64,000 nucleotides of DNA from an uncultured Coriobacteriaceae bacterium (GCA_902791035.1 CADAUA010000007.1:47302-111301); one strand, 5' to 3'; counted from the first letter of the stretch, positions 17,603 to 26,368 are shown. Numbers and translations are program-made. The notes: generated from the letters alone by a model not told the origin.

Positions 17603-18898
17603 ATGCCAGATCTGCAGACCAAGAGGCCGTTCGTGTCGGCTGCCCAGCTCGAGGCCATCTGCGCCAGGTTCCCCACGCCCTTCTACCTGTACTCGGAGGC
17701 CGAGATCCGTCGGCGTGCGCGCGCGTTCAACGCGGCCTTTGCCTGGAACCCGGGCTTCTGCGAGTACTTTGCCGTAAAGGCCACGCCCACCCCAGCCATC
17801 CTCAAGGTCCTGGGCCAGGAGGGCTGCGGCTGCGACTGCGCCACGGGCGTGGAGCTCTCGTTGGCCCAGGCCTGCGGCTTTGGGGGCAACAAGGTCGTCT
17901 TCTCCTCCAACGACACGCCGGCGGCGGACTACCGGCAGGCCGATGCCATGGGCGCCCTCATCAACCTGGACTCGGCCGACATGGTGGCCTGCCTGCGCGA
18001 GGCCCTGGGCGGACGCATGCCCGAGCGCGTGTGCCTGCGGGTAAACCCGGGCCAAGACATCCCCGGCGAGAACGGCATCATCGGCACGCCGCGCGACGCC
18101 AAGTTCGGCATGACGGTCCCGCAGCTCCTCCAGGCGGCACGCGACCTGCGTGACCTGGGCGTTCGCGAGTTCGGCCTGCACGCCTTCCTCGCCAGCAACA
18201 CCCAGGGCGAGGGCTACTACCCGCTCCTGGCACGAATGCTCTTCTCGCTGGCGGTTCGCCTGCACGACGAGCTGGGGGTGCGCGTGACCTTCGTGGACCT
18301 CTCGGGCGGCATCGGGGTGGCCTACCGGCCCGAGGACCGCCCCGTGGACATCGCGGCGATCGGCGAGGGCGTGCATACGGCGTTTGACGAGGTGCTCGCG
18401 CCGGCCGGCATGACGGACGTGCGTGTGGGCTCGGAGCTGGGCCGCTGGATGCTGGCGCCGGCAGGTGCGCTCGTTACGCGCGTGATCCACGAGAAGGTCA
18501 CCTACAAGGACTACCTGGGCGTGGACGCCTGCGCCGCCGACCTCATGCGCCCGGCAATCTATGACGCCTACCATCACATCACCGTCGTGGGGCGGGAGGA
18601 CGAGCCCGCTGCAGGCACCTACAACGTGGTGGGCCGCCTGTGCGAGAATAACGACCAGTTCGCGCACGACCGGCCGCTCCCGCGCGTGGGGGTGGGGGAC
18701 CTCCTGTGGATTCACGACTCGGGGGCCCACGGTCGCTCGATGGGCTACAACTACAACGGTGCGCTGCGTCCCGCGGAGCTCATGCTGCGCGAGGACGGCG
18801 CCGTGGAGCGGATCCGGCGCGCGGAGACGCCGGCGGACTACTTTGCTACGCTCGACGAGGACCCGGACCCTGCGGTGGCCGCGCTCGCGCAGCGCTGA
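17603..18898 (+). CDS. lysA: diaminopimelate decarboxylase
   Basis: A 431-residue PLP-dependent fold-III decarboxylase that converts meso-diaminopimelate to lysine and CO2. The PLP lysine is Lys59 in 'YFAVKATPTPAILKVL'; the glycine-rich phosphate site is in 'DLSGGIGVAYRPED'. The usual C-terminal 'CESSD/CESGD' motif is replaced by 'CENNDQFA', a variation seen in a distinct clade of LysA-like proteins. Length is normal. It starts from ATG after AAGGAGAG and is followed 63 bp later by dapH, so the two probably form an operon. The 180-bp divergent region with the M20 gene shows no lysine-riboswitch signature I could recognise. Confidence 0.93.
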   Translation: MPDLQTKRPFVSAAQLEAICARFPTPFYLYSEAEIRRRARAFNAAFAWNPGFCEYFAVKATPTPAILKVLGQEGCGCDCATGVELSLAQACGFGGNKVVFSSNDTPAADYRQADAMGALINLDSADMVACLREALGGRMPERVCLRVNPGQDIPGENGIIGTPRDAKFGMTVPQLLQAARDLRDLGVREFGLHAFLASNTQGEGYYPLLARMLFSLAVRLHDELGVRVTFVDLSGGIGVAYRPEDRPVDIAAIGEGVHTAFDEVLAPAGMTDVRVGSELGRWMLAPAGALVTRVIHEKVTYKDYLGVDACAADLMRPAIYDAYHHITVVGREDEPAAGTYNVVGRLCENNDQFAHDRPLPRVGVGDLLWIHDSGAHGRSMGYNYNGALRPAELMLREDGAVERIRRAETPADYFATLDEDPDPAVAALAQR

Positions 18899-18961
18899 CG
18901 GCGGGGTACCGGCTCGCATGGTGCTGACCTTATTCCAAAGCTGATACGTTAGGAGACCCAC

Positions 18962-19669
18962 ATGGACGCCCAGGAGATCATCAACCACATCGCGACCTCG
19001 CCCAAGAAGACCCCCGTGCGGGCCTATGTGCGCCTGGCGGACGGCGCCGACCTCGACCTCTCGGCTGTGGAGGGGGCGCACGTCTTTGGCGTGGGCAGTG
19101 AGGTCGTCTTTGCCGACTGGGCCAAGCTCGGCCCGGTGCTCGCGGCCAATGCCGACAAGGTCTGCGACCTCGTGGTGGAGACCCAGGGGCGCAACACCGG
19201 CGTGCCCCTGCTCGACATCCGTGACGTGGAGGCCCGCATCGAGCCTGGCGCGATCATCCGCGAGCAGGTGGAGATCGGCCGCGGCGCGGTGGTCATGATG
19301 GGCGCGATCATCAACATCGGCGCTGTGGTGGGCGAGGGCACCATGATCGACATGGGTGCCGTCCTGGGCGGCCGCGCGACCGTGGGTGCGCACTGCCACG
19401 TGGGCGCCGGTGCCGTGCTGGCGGGCGTGATCGAGCCGGCTTCGGCCACGCCCGTGGTGGTGGAGGACGACGTGCTCATCGGTGCAAACGCGGTGGTGAT
19501 CGAGGGCGTGCGCGTGGGCAGGGGTGCTGTGGTGGCTGCGGGCGCCGTGTGTGTGGAGGACGTGCCGGCCGGAGCCGTGGTGGCAGGATGCCCCGCGCGC
19601 GTGATCAAGATGAAGGACGCCAAGACGGAGCAGAAGACCGCCCTGGTGGACGCCCTGCGCACCCTGTAG
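18962..19669 (+). CDS. dapH: tetrahydrodipicolinate N-acetyltransferase
   Basis: A 235-residue left-handed beta-helix acyltransferase with repeated hexapeptides ('[20 protein letters not shown]', '[20 protein letters not shown]'). The N-terminal domain and the '[20 protein letters not shown]' region match DapH/DapD of the acetylase branch of lysine and diaminopimelate biosynthesis, which uses acetyl-CoA rather than succinyl-CoA. Together with lysA and the divergent M20 deacetylase it supports an acetylated route to diaminopimelate for peptidoglycan. ATG follows AGGAGACC. Confidence 0.94.
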   Translation: MDAQEIINHIATSPKKTPVRAYVRLADGADLDLSAVEGAHVFGVGSEVVFADWAKLGPVLAANADKVCDLVVETQGRNTGVPLLDIRDVEARIEPGAIIREQVEIGRGAVVMMGAIINIGAVVGEGTMIDMGAVLGGRATVGAHCHVGAGAVLAGVIEPASATPVVVEDDVLIGANAVVIEGVRVGRGAVVAAGAVCVEDVPAGAVVAGCPARVIKMKDAKTEQKTALVDALRTL

Positions 19670-19680
19670 CACAAACAAGG

Positions 19681-19739
19681 AAACAAGGGGGGTACTCCCC
19701 TTTGTTTCAGCACAAACAAGGGGGTACTCCCCTTTGTTT
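19681..19739. repeat. two copies of a palindromic intergenic element (GGGGTACTCCCC core)
   Basis: Two near-identical palindromes occupy 19681-19707 and 19714-19739. Each begins AAACAAGGGG and ends CCCCTTTGTTT around a GTACT centre. They lie between the convergent dapH and tetR genes and could act as a two-way terminator. The same family recurs at 58241-58295 and 61420-61473. Confidence 0.88.
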
Positions 19740-19750
19740 GTGTTTGTCGG

Positions 19751-20326
19751 CTACTCCAGGCTGGAGGTGATGGTGAGGAGGAGCGAGCTCACGCGGGCCT
19801 CGACCTGGGCCACTGGCATCTCCCCGTACTCCCCGCGGAGCCAGGAGCGGAAGGTGCCCACCACGGCGTTCGCCATGAAGTCGGCGGCCACCAGGTCCGC
19901 CGGCACGTCCTTGCGCCCCATGCTAGCGAGGTGCGCGGAGACCTTGTCGCGGAACATCCGCATGAGGGAGTCCACGAAGGAGCTGACGCTGGTCGAGCGG
20001 GTGAGCTTGGAGAAGAGCTCGTGGCGTGCGTCCAGGTAGCTGCCTATCTGGTGGATCACGGGCATGGGGTCCTGCAGGAAGTTCTCGGTGAGCACCTGGT
20101 CGATCAGCTGCGAGACCTCCGCCGTGAGGTCGTGCACGAGGTCGCCCAGGAGGTCGTCGATGCTGTCGTAATGGGCATAGAAGGTGCCCCGGTTGAGGCC
20201 CGCCCGCTGTGTCACCGCCGTCACGGTGATCTTGTCGTAGGGCTGCTCCGCCATGAGCTCGGCGAAGGCCTCCCTCAACAGGTTTACGGACCTGCGAGCG
20301 TTCCTGTTCTTCCCAACCGTCGCCAT
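19751..20326 (-). CDS. TetR/AcrR family transcriptional regulator
   Basis: The 191-residue protein has an N-terminal helix-turn-helix ('DKITVTAVTQRAGLNRGTFY' followed by AHYDSIDDLL) and a TetR-type ligand-binding C-terminal domain. It starts at the ATG encoding 'MATVGKNRNARRSVNLLREAF'; longer in-frame extensions run through an AT-rich region and are unlikely. It is divergent from the broken MMPL gene and the secreted heptad-repeat gene, the usual position for a repressor of such an export cluster. The AT-rich gap (20330-20480) holds CAACAC-TTGTTG, a candidate operator, at about 20442-20453. Confidence 0.92.
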   Translation of the reverse strand: MATVGKNRNARRSVNLLREAFAELMAEQPYDKITVTAVTQRAGLNRGTFYAHYDSIDDLLGDLVHDLTAEVSQLIDQVLTENFLQDPMPVIHQIGSYLDARHELFSKLTRSTSVSSFVDSLMRMFRDKVSAHLASMGRKDVPADLVAADFMANAVVGTFRSWLRGEYGEMPVAQVEARVSSLLLTITSSLE

Positions 20327-20498
20327 CGCGAACCCCAATCTGGACAATGCCCTCCACGGCAGGCCGAATCCAAACACCCTCGCGGATTTTGCTGATTGAA
20401 TACCGCCTTTCTCTAACAATAATTTGAAACTCGTTAAAAAACAACACTTGTTGGAATAAGAGCAAGCGCTGGAAACCATACAGCTGTTGAAAGGCAGC

Positions 20499-20920
20499 GT
20501 GCCATGGAAGGTCTTTTTCAGAGGGGTCCTCAAGCACGGGAAGGTGGTGGTCGGCATCGTGCTGGCCGTGCCCTGCCTCAAGGCATCCGGTGCCGTGAGC
20601 TTCACCTACTCCGCCTCCGCCAACGTGGCGGCCGACTCGCAGGTCAAGCTTGACGGCAACGCCATCAACGACGCCTTCGGCGAGCCCCAGACCTGGGCCA
20701 TCATGCCATCATGGTGCCCGCTGGCAACTGGACGGCCTTCTCCACGGACTGGATGGAGGCCTGGGCCTTGGGTATCTACTTCACCGTAGGCAGCCCCATG
20801 ATTCAGCAGGTGGGCACGTCCATCGCCCGTGGCGCCCTGTTCAGCGTGATCTTGATCTTCTTCGTGCTGCCCCTGCTCTTTACCAGCTGCGACGCCATCG
20901 TGCAGCGCACCTCATACTAG
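20499..20920 (+). pseudogene. MMPL/RND-type transporter remnant
   Basis: From GTG 20499 (AAAGG upstream) the frame reads 'VPWKVFFRGVLKHGKVVVG' and continues to 'FGEPQTWAIM', resembling the start of a MMPL (YdfJ-like) membrane transporter. At 20697-20712 the 8-mer GCCATCAT occurs twice in tandem. Removing one copy restores 'AIMVPAGNWTAFS', so the second copy is the frameshift. Downstream the frame jumps at once to what looks like an MMPL C-terminus ('RGALFSVILIFFVLPLLFTS', then CDAIVQRTSY). About 140 codons remain of a protein that is normally 700-1000 residues, so a large internal deletion is also present. It sits between tetR and the secreted repeat protein. Confidence 0.72.
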
Positions 20921-21062
20921 ATCGGGTTCTACCAGGGGCAGGACGATTCCGGCCGGGACGGGTCCAAGCCGGACGGGTTGCAGCCACTTCCGACGCGTGT
21001 CTAGACCCACGAAGCGCACGACATCTAGCATCGACTTTGCAACCAAAGTCAAGGAGCGGGAC

Positions 21063-24000
21063 ATGCATAGCAAGAAGGACCTCACCCCGGATCGCACCAC
21101 GTCGCAGCCCAGCTGGGCCCGCCGTCTGGCGGCAGGGGCCATGGGCACGGTGCTCTCCATCACCATGAGCATCCCCTTCGGGGCCACGCAGGCCCTGGCC
21201 GAGGAGGTCAACGGCCAGACCACCCAGCCCGACGGCACCACCCAGGCTGGCACCTCCCAGACGGCCAAGAAGGAGATCGTCTACACCCGCACCTCGCCCA
21301 CGGGCCAGAAGAAGGGCATCTATGTGGTCAACTACTTCCAGACCACGGACGCCGAGCAGGTGAGCGACCCCGGCAGCTACCAGAGCGTGGAGAACCTCAC
21401 GACCTCCGACGCGCTGGAGAACAAGGACGGCGCCACCGAGGTGACCACCCTGGCGGGCCAGCCCTTCTACTACCAGGGAGACCTCGACGAGGGCACGCGG
21501 CTTCCCTGGGACGTGGAGATCACCTACACCCTGGGCGGCAAGGAGGTGGCGCCCGAGGAGCTGGCCGGCCAGAGCGGCGACCTGGACATCGAGCTCAAGA
21601 TCACGGGGCTGGACGACGGCTCCGCCACGGCCGACTTTGCCAAGAGCTTCGTGGTGCAGGCCCAGGGCACCTTCGACAACTCGGCCTTCGCACTCGACAC
21701 GGCCAAGGACGCGACGGTGGCCACGGTGGGCAACAAGACCCTCCTCACCTACCTGCTCATCCCGGGCCAGGACGGCGACTACCACATCACGGGCAAGGCC
21801 ACCGACTTCACCTACTCCGGCTGGCAGATAAGCGCCATGCCCCTCTCGCTGGACCTTGACCTCTCCGACTACGACACAAGCGAGCTGTCCGACCAGACCT
21901 CCCAGCTCACGGATGGCGTGGACCAACTGGCCGAGGGCGGCCGCCAGCTGCGCGACGGCCTCATGGCACTGAACGATGGTGCCGCGAGTGCGGGGAGTGG
22001 TGCGGCCCAGGTGGCCTCGGGCGCCTCGCAGGTGGCCGACGGCGCTGGCAGCCTGGCCTCCGGCGCGGCGAGCGCGGATGCAGGTGCCCGGCAGGTGGCG
22101 GCGGGTGCGGGCAGCCTGGCCACTGGCGCCCGGCAGCTCGCCGACGGAACCCAGAGCGCGGTCGACCAGATGCCGCAGCTTGCGGATGGTGCGGCGCAGC
22201 TCTCCCAGGGGGCGGACGCCCTCAAGGCGGGACTCGACACACTGGGCTCCGGTACCACCCAGCTGCTCGCCGGCGCGCAAGGCGCGGCCCAGGGTGCCCA
22301 GCAGGTGGCCGACGGGACGGCCAGCGCGGCCCAGGGCGCGACCAACTTGGCCCAGGGCATGGCGCAGATCTCCGACGGTGCCGCCCGGCTCTCGGGCGGG
22401 GCGAGCGGCCTTAAGGGCTCTCTCGACGGCCAGGCGGGCACGCTGGGCCAGCTGCGCGACGGCAGCAGGCAGGTCGCCGAGGGCGTGGGCCAGCTCAGGC
22501 AGGAGCTCTCCTCCACGCTGCCCTCGGAGCTTTTCGACATGCAGGCGCAGGTTGCCGCGCTCCAGGCCCAGATAAACGTGATCAAGAGCCAGGTGGGCCA
22601 GATCTCCGCGGGAGCGGACCAGCTGGGCCCCCTGGCCACAAAGACCCAGGCCGACGGCGAGAAGGTCGCCCAGGACCTGACCGACCTCTCGGCGCAGCTG
22701 GGCGGCCTCGACACGGCGCTCGCGGATGCCGGCACCAACGTGCAGGGGTCCGCGTCGAGTGCCGTTGCCGCGGCCCAGTCTGCAGGGGAGGCCCAGCAGT
22801 ACGCGTCCGGCGCCTCCTCCGAGCTGCAGGGGCTTCTTGACGACGACAACCTTACGGAGGAGCAGAAGGCCTCCATCCAGAAGGCGATCGGCGCCGCGGA
22901 CACCGCGGCCCAGAAGGCGGGCTCGGCCATGACGAGTGCCAGGGACTCCGCCGAGAAGGCCCAGGCAGCAGGCATCGACCTGGCGCAGGTGGCCACAGCG
23001 GCACAGTCCATCGACACGAGCACCGTCAAGGCCGACGCGCAGGCCCTTGCCGAGGACCTGAGGAGCGTCCAGTCCGGCGCCTCCAGCCTGACCGCCGGCG
23101 CAAACGACGTGATCCACCAGTCCGACGCCGTGCTCTCGAGCTCCGAGCAGCTCGTGGCGGGCGCGCAGCAGAGGCTGTCGGGCGCGCAGGTCAGCATGGC
23201 CCAGCTCGACCAGCTGGCCACGGGCGCCCAGCAGGTCGCAGCGGGTACCGACCAGCTTGTGGCCTCGCTCACGACGGAGGCCTACGACTCCGCCACGGGC
23301 CAGCCCACCACGATCTACGCTGCCGCCTCGGCCATTGCGAGCGGCGCGGCAAGCCTGGACGCCTACACCACCCAGGCCAGCTCTGGCGCAAGCGACCTCA
23401 AGGACGGTTTGGACACCCTCTCTGCGGGTGCGACCCAGCTGAGCTCTGGCACGCAGCAGGTAGCTGCCGGTGCCAAGCAGGTCGACGAGGGCGCCAAGAG
23501 CGCCGATGCGGGTGCTGCGAAGGTGGCAGGCGGTGCCTCGGCACTAAAGGCGGGCATCGACACGCTCTCGAGCGGTACCACCCAGCTCAACGCCGGTGCG
23601 CAGCAGCTGGCCGCGGGCTCCTCGGCGCTCTCCGCGGGTGCCACGAGTCTGGCGGCGGGCACGTCGCAGCTGGCAAGTGGCGCGGATACCCTCGCTTCTG
23701 GTGCGGGTACGCTCAGTTCCGGTGCCTCCAGCCTGGCGAGCGGCTTGGGAGAGCTTGCGACGGGCACGCAGAGCGCCTACTCCGGCGCAGGCGAGCTTTC
23801 CGGTGGCCTCGACACTCTGCAGAGCTCCGTCGACGGCATCGACCAGACGATCCTGGACAGGGTGCAGGAGGCCCTCGACGACAAGCTGGGCCGTGACGTC
23901 GCTCTGCACAGCTTCGTGGACGCGACGAACACGAACGTGAGCGAGGTGCAGTTCGTCTACGTGGTCGACGGCGTCAAGGAGGCCGAGGACGATACTGCCA

Positions 24001-24083
24001 CCCAGACCGACGATGCCGAGGTCGACCAGGGCTTCGTCGACCGCCTGGTCGCGCTCTTCTCTTCCGACGACCAGCAGGACTAG
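21063..24083 (+). CDS. large secreted heptad-repeat protein related to YhgE/Pip ectodomains
   Basis: The 1006-residue protein has a signal peptide (about residues 20-45, 'LAAGAMGTVLSITMSIPFGA' ending ALA-EE) and an N-terminal globular part (about 60-270). The rest is hundreds of residues of Ala/Gly/Ser/Gln-rich seven-residue repeats of the pattern xxxLxxG, for example 'ASGASQVADGAGSLASGAAS' and 'LASGADTLASGAGTLSSGAS'. These heptads are typical of the outer part of YhgE/Pip-type membrane proteins and MMPL-linked proteins. Unlike YhgE, no C-terminal membrane helices are present; it ends acidic ('DRLVALFSSDDQQD'). It is therefore predicted to be free or cell-wall-associated. ATG 21063 follows AAGGAGCGGG. 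Its upstream partner gene is a pseudogene. Confidence 0.85.
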   Translation: MHSKKDLTPDRTTSQPSWARRLAAGAMGTVLSITMSIPFGATQALAEEVNGQTTQPDGTTQAGTSQTAKKEIVYTRTSPTGQKKGIYVVNYFQTTDAEQVSDPGSYQSVENLTTSDALENKDGATEVTTLAGQPFYYQGDLDEGTRLPWDVEITYTLGGKEVAPEELAGQSGDLDIELKITGLDDGSATADFAKSFVVQAQGTFDNSAFALDTAKDATVATVGNKTLLTYLLIPGQDGDYHITGKATDFTYSGWQISAMPLSLDLDLSDYDTSELSDQTSQLTDGVDQLAEGGRQLRDGLMALNDGAASAGSGAAQVASGASQVADGAGSLASGAASADAGARQVAAGAGSLATGARQLADGTQSAVDQMPQLADGAAQLSQGADALKAGLDTLGSGTTQLLAGAQGAAQGAQQVADGTASAAQGATNLAQGMAQISDGAARLSGGASGLKGSLDGQAGTLGQLRDGSRQVAEGVGQLRQELSSTLPSELFDMQAQVAALQAQINVIKSQVGQISAGADQLGPLATKTQADGEKVAQDLTDLSAQLGGLDTALADAGTNVQGSASSAVAAAQSAGEAQQYASGASSELQGLLDDDNLTEEQKASIQKAIGAADTAAQKAGSAMTSARDSAEKAQAAGIDLAQVATAAQSIDTSTVKADAQALAEDLRSVQSGASSLTAGANDVIHQSDAVLSSSEQLVAGAQQRLSGAQVSMAQLDQLATGAQQVAAGTDQLVASLTTEAYDSATGQPTTIYAAASAIASGAASLDAYTTQASSGASDLKDGLDTLSAGATQLSSGTQQVAAGAKQVDEGAKSADAGAAKVAGGASALKAGIDTLSSGTTQLNAGAQQLAAGSSALSAGATSLAAGTSQLASGADTLASGAGTLSSGASSLASGLGELATGTQSAYSGAGELSGGLDTLQSSVDGIDQTILDRVQEALDDKLGRDVALHSFVDATNTNVSEVQFVYVVDGVKEAEDDTATQTDDAEVDQGFVDRLVALFSSDDQQD

Positions 24084-24087
24084 GATT

Positions 24088-24118
24088 TGTCACAGAAGTG
24101 TCAGTCACTTCTGTGACA
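24088..24118 (+). terminator. 13-bp perfect palindrome after the heptad-repeat gene
   Basis: Arms TGTCACAGAAGTG (24088-24100) and CACTTCTGTGACA (24106-24118) surround a five-base loop. No T-run follows, and the next gene's ribosome site begins three bases later. It could be a terminator, a protein-binding operator or an RNA processing stem. Confidence 0.6.
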
Positions 24119-24132
24119 TCAGGGAGGCGCAC

Positions 24133-24885
24133 GTGGACGGACTCGTGGGTTTCTTCGCCCCCGAGCCCGTCCTTTGGCGCTCGGGCGATAAGGGCTTCTC
24201 GGTGCTAGGGCCCGAGCATCTGGCCATGCTCGGCTGCCTGACGCTGACGGGCGTCCTTCTTGCCCGGCGGTACATGAGGCAGGACGCGCGCGGGCGGCGC
24301 CGGCAGCTGGTTGCCATGTGCGCGGTACCGGTGGCCCTCCTGGTCTCGCGCGACCTGCAAGACGTGGCCGCGGGGGTCTTCTGGCCCCAGTTCTGGCCGC
24401 TCCACATCTGCAACATGTGCGAGTTCCTGGGCTTGGCCTGGGCCATTACCGGGTGGTGTCCCTTGGCGGACGTCTATTATCCTTGGGCTACGGTGGGCGC
24501 GATCGGGGCGCTGCTCTTTCCGGGCTGGGCCTACTACTGCCCGATAATCTCCTATGCCTCGCTGGGCGGCTTCCTGGAGCACGCCCTCATGGCCACCACC
24601 TGTTGGTGCATGATGGTGGGCGGGGAGTACGTGCCGGAGCGCCGGCGGCTGTGGCTGCCTGGGGTGGCGGCAGTTGCGGGTGGGCTTGTTTTCAGGCGGG
24701 CCAATCCGGTGATGGGTACGAACTTCTTCTTTGTGAGCGAGCCGTCTGCGGGGTCGCCCATGGTGTGGCTTGCCGACGTCTTTGGCGATCCGGGCTGGCT
24801 TGTTGCCTATCTGGCGGCGGCAGTGGCGGTGTGGTGCGGGTTCGTGGCGCTGGGAAGGCACTTCTCGCCGCGCGTTGAAGGCTAA
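24133..24885 (+). CDS. YwaF/TIGR02206-like integral membrane protein
   Basis: A 250-residue protein with about six or seven predicted membrane segments. The pattern 'PEHLAMLGCLTLTGVLL', 'WPLHICNMCEFLGLAWAI' and 'NFFFVSEP' resembles the YwaF family of unknown function (also related to TMEM164). GTG 24133 has AGGGAGG five bases upstream and is the likely start; the ORF extends further upstream into the preceding gene in another frame. The C-terminal third contains several Trp and Gly and ends in a basic tail. Confidence 0.82.
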   Translation: MDGLVGFFAPEPVLWRSGDKGFSVLGPEHLAMLGCLTLTGVLLARRYMRQDARGRRRQLVAMCAVPVALLVSRDLQDVAAGVFWPQFWPLHICNMCEFLGLAWAITGWCPLADVYYPWATVGAIGALLFPGWAYYCPIISYASLGGFLEHALMATTCWCMMVGGEYVPERRRLWLPGVAAVAGGLVFRRANPVMGTNFFFVSEPSAGSPMVWLADVFGDPGWLVAYLAAAVAVWCGFVALGRHFSPRVEG

Positions 24886-24989
24886 CCGGCCGGGGTTTTC
24901 TGGTCGAGCAGAATGCCCCGCATAGCACGGCCTAAGCGTCCGGACTGTCCCGCCTTGGGAAGGGACGTCGCCCAGAGCGCCCTGCTACC

Positions 24990-25910
24990 CTACTTGACCA
25001 CCATCGCACCCTTGGGAAGCCACACCTGGGAGTCGCTCGCCACCAGCACGTTGTTGCCCTTGGCGCGTGGCTCCTCCGGTCGCTCGGGAATCACCGCCAC
25101 GTGAGCGAACTGGCCCGCAAAGGCCTCGCACGCCTCCTGGAGCGGCCTGGCCCCCCGCCCCTCGAGCGGCCCGCGGACGTCCGCAAGGTACACGCCGCCT
25201 GGCGCCAGGTGCTCGCGCACCACCCGCGCGCCGCGCTCGCAGCCCAGCTCGCCGAGGGGCTTGTTGCCCGTAAAGGCCTCGTTCACGATCACGTCCCAGG
25301 CTACGGGGCTCTCCTGCAGGTAGGCCCAGCCATCGGCCTCCACCAGGTCCATGCGGTCGTGGCCGTACTCGTCCAGGCACTCGTCCAGAAAGAACGACTC
25401 GCGCGCAATCTGGGTTATGGCCGGGTCTATCTCCACGGCCGCCACGTGCAGGCGCGGCAGGTGGGCCACCATCCACTTGGGCAGGGAGTAGCCGCCGCAG
25501 CCTATGACCATGGCCTGTCGCGCCGTCGGCACGGAGTCCATCACGCGGGCCATGTCCCGGTGGTACTCGCAGGCCAGCTCGAAGCGCAGGTCCGGGTCCA
25601 CGTAGCTCACGGACTGGTAAGTGCCGTTCACGTTGAGGAGCCGCACCGTGGTGCCGTCCGCGTCGGCCGAGTCGAACACGAGGGTCACGCCAAAGCGCGT
25701 CCGGCTCATCCGGATCCCACGCCGTCGCAGGAGCCAGGGCATGGCCAGCACGAAGGCGAAGAGCAGCCACGAGATTACGACAAGGACCATGAGCCACGTG
25801 GGCAAGGCGACCTCCAGGATGGGACGGTGTCGCAGGGCGCACAACAAACCTGCGGCACATTCGGCCATTGAAGATTGTGAGTAGCCGATTCTGTCGGCTA
25901 TACTACCCAA
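24990..25910 (-). CDS. membrane-tethered spermidine-synthase-like methyltransferase-fold protein
   Basis: This 306-residue protein has one N-terminal membrane helix ('LPTWLMVLVVISWLLFAFVL') and then a Rossmann-type domain with 'AMVIGCGGYSLPKWMV', 'AAVEIDPAITQIARESF' and 'WDVIVNEAFTGNKP'. This matches spermidine synthase/polyamine aminopropyltransferase-like proteins; whether it transfers aminopropyl or methyl is not visible, and the usual catalytic Asp motif is not clear. The start may be ATG 25910 or ATG 25868, which has no better ribosome site. The longer start would overlap the divergent tatA promoter. Confidence 0.8.
   Translation of the reverse strand: MGSIADRIGYSQSSMAECAAGLLCALRHRPILEVALPTWLMVLVVISWLLFAFVLAMPWLLRRRGIRMSRTRFGVTLVFDSADADGTTVRLLNVNGTYQSVSYVDPDLRFELACEYHRDMARVMDSVPTARQAMVIGCGGYSLPKWMVAHLPRLHVAAVEIDPAITQIARESFFLDECLDEYGHDRMDLVEADGWAYLQESPVAWDVIVNEAFTGNKPLGELGCERGARVVREHLAPGGVYLADVRGPLEGRGARPLQEACEAFAGQFAHVAVIPERPEEPRAKGNNVLVASDSQVWLPKGAMVVK
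25875..25904 (+). promoter_or_regulatory. tatA promoter with overlapping palindrome
   Basis: TTGTGA (25875-25880) and TATACT (25899-25904) are separated by 18 bases. The spacer holds TAGCCGA-TTCTG-TCGGCTA (25882-25900), a perfect seven-base inverted repeat that could be an operator controlling the divergent pair. Confidence 0.6.
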
Positions 25911-25963
25911 TGCTTATCTGCGTGAATCGTGCCCCGCGGGGCTGCAAATGGAGAGGACCTCAC

Positions 25964-26311
25964 ATGATTCTTGGTATGGGCGTTCCCGAGCTTCTGCTCA
26001 TTCTCGTCGTCGTGCTGCTCATCTTCGGGCCCAAGAACCTCCCGAAGCTCGGCAAGTCCCTCGGCAAGACCGTCAAGAACGTCCGCGAGGGCATGGAGGA
26101 GGGCGACGACGAGGAGGGCTCCAAGGACGAGCCCAAGAAGGTCGCGGCCTCCGATGAGTCCGAGGACGTGGAGGTCATCCCCGACGAGGACGACGAGGAC
26201 ATCGACGAGTCCGCGGCTCCCGCCGGCGGCGCCAAGTTCTGCTCCAAGTGCGGCACCAAGAACGCCGCCGACGCTGCCTTCTGCAAGAAGTGCGGCGCCA
26301 AGCTCGACTAG
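25964..26311 (+). CDS. tatA: TatA-type twin-arginine translocase subunit with C-terminal zinc ribbon
   Basis: The 115-residue protein begins with the TatA/TatB pattern: a short membrane helix ('VPELLLILVVVLLIFGPKNL') and an amphipathic helix ('LPKLGKSLGKTVKNVREG'). A Glu/Asp-rich linker follows, then a CxxC-x12-CxxC zinc ribbon ('FCSKCGTKNAADAAFC' then KKCG). TatA oligomers form the pore for folded Tat substrates; Tat signals occur on binding proteins at 7653 and 59952 in this window. The zinc ribbon is not part of normal TatA and may mediate assembly or metal sensing; this is inference. Start ATG 25964 follows GAGAGG. No tatC is nearby. greA follows 57 bp downstream. Confidence 0.88.
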   Translation: MILGMGVPELLLILVVVLLIFGPKNLPKLGKSLGKTVKNVREGMEEGDDEEGSKDEPKKVAASDESEDVEVIPDEDDEDIDESAAPAGGAKFCSKCGTKNAADAAFCKKCGAKLD

Positions 26312-26368
26312 CCGCGTCCGCTTTCGCAACAGCAACAAACGCAGCAGACCGCAGTTAGGAAGAGCAGC

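Noticed and set aside
20880..23117. 745-codon minus-strand ORF opposite the heptad-repeat gene
   Set aside because: It is the complement of the repeats, without start-site or domain evidence.
21063..24083. Adhesin or collagen-like protein
   Set aside because: The period is seven with Leu and Gly at set positions, not Gly-X-Y, and no sorting signal is present.
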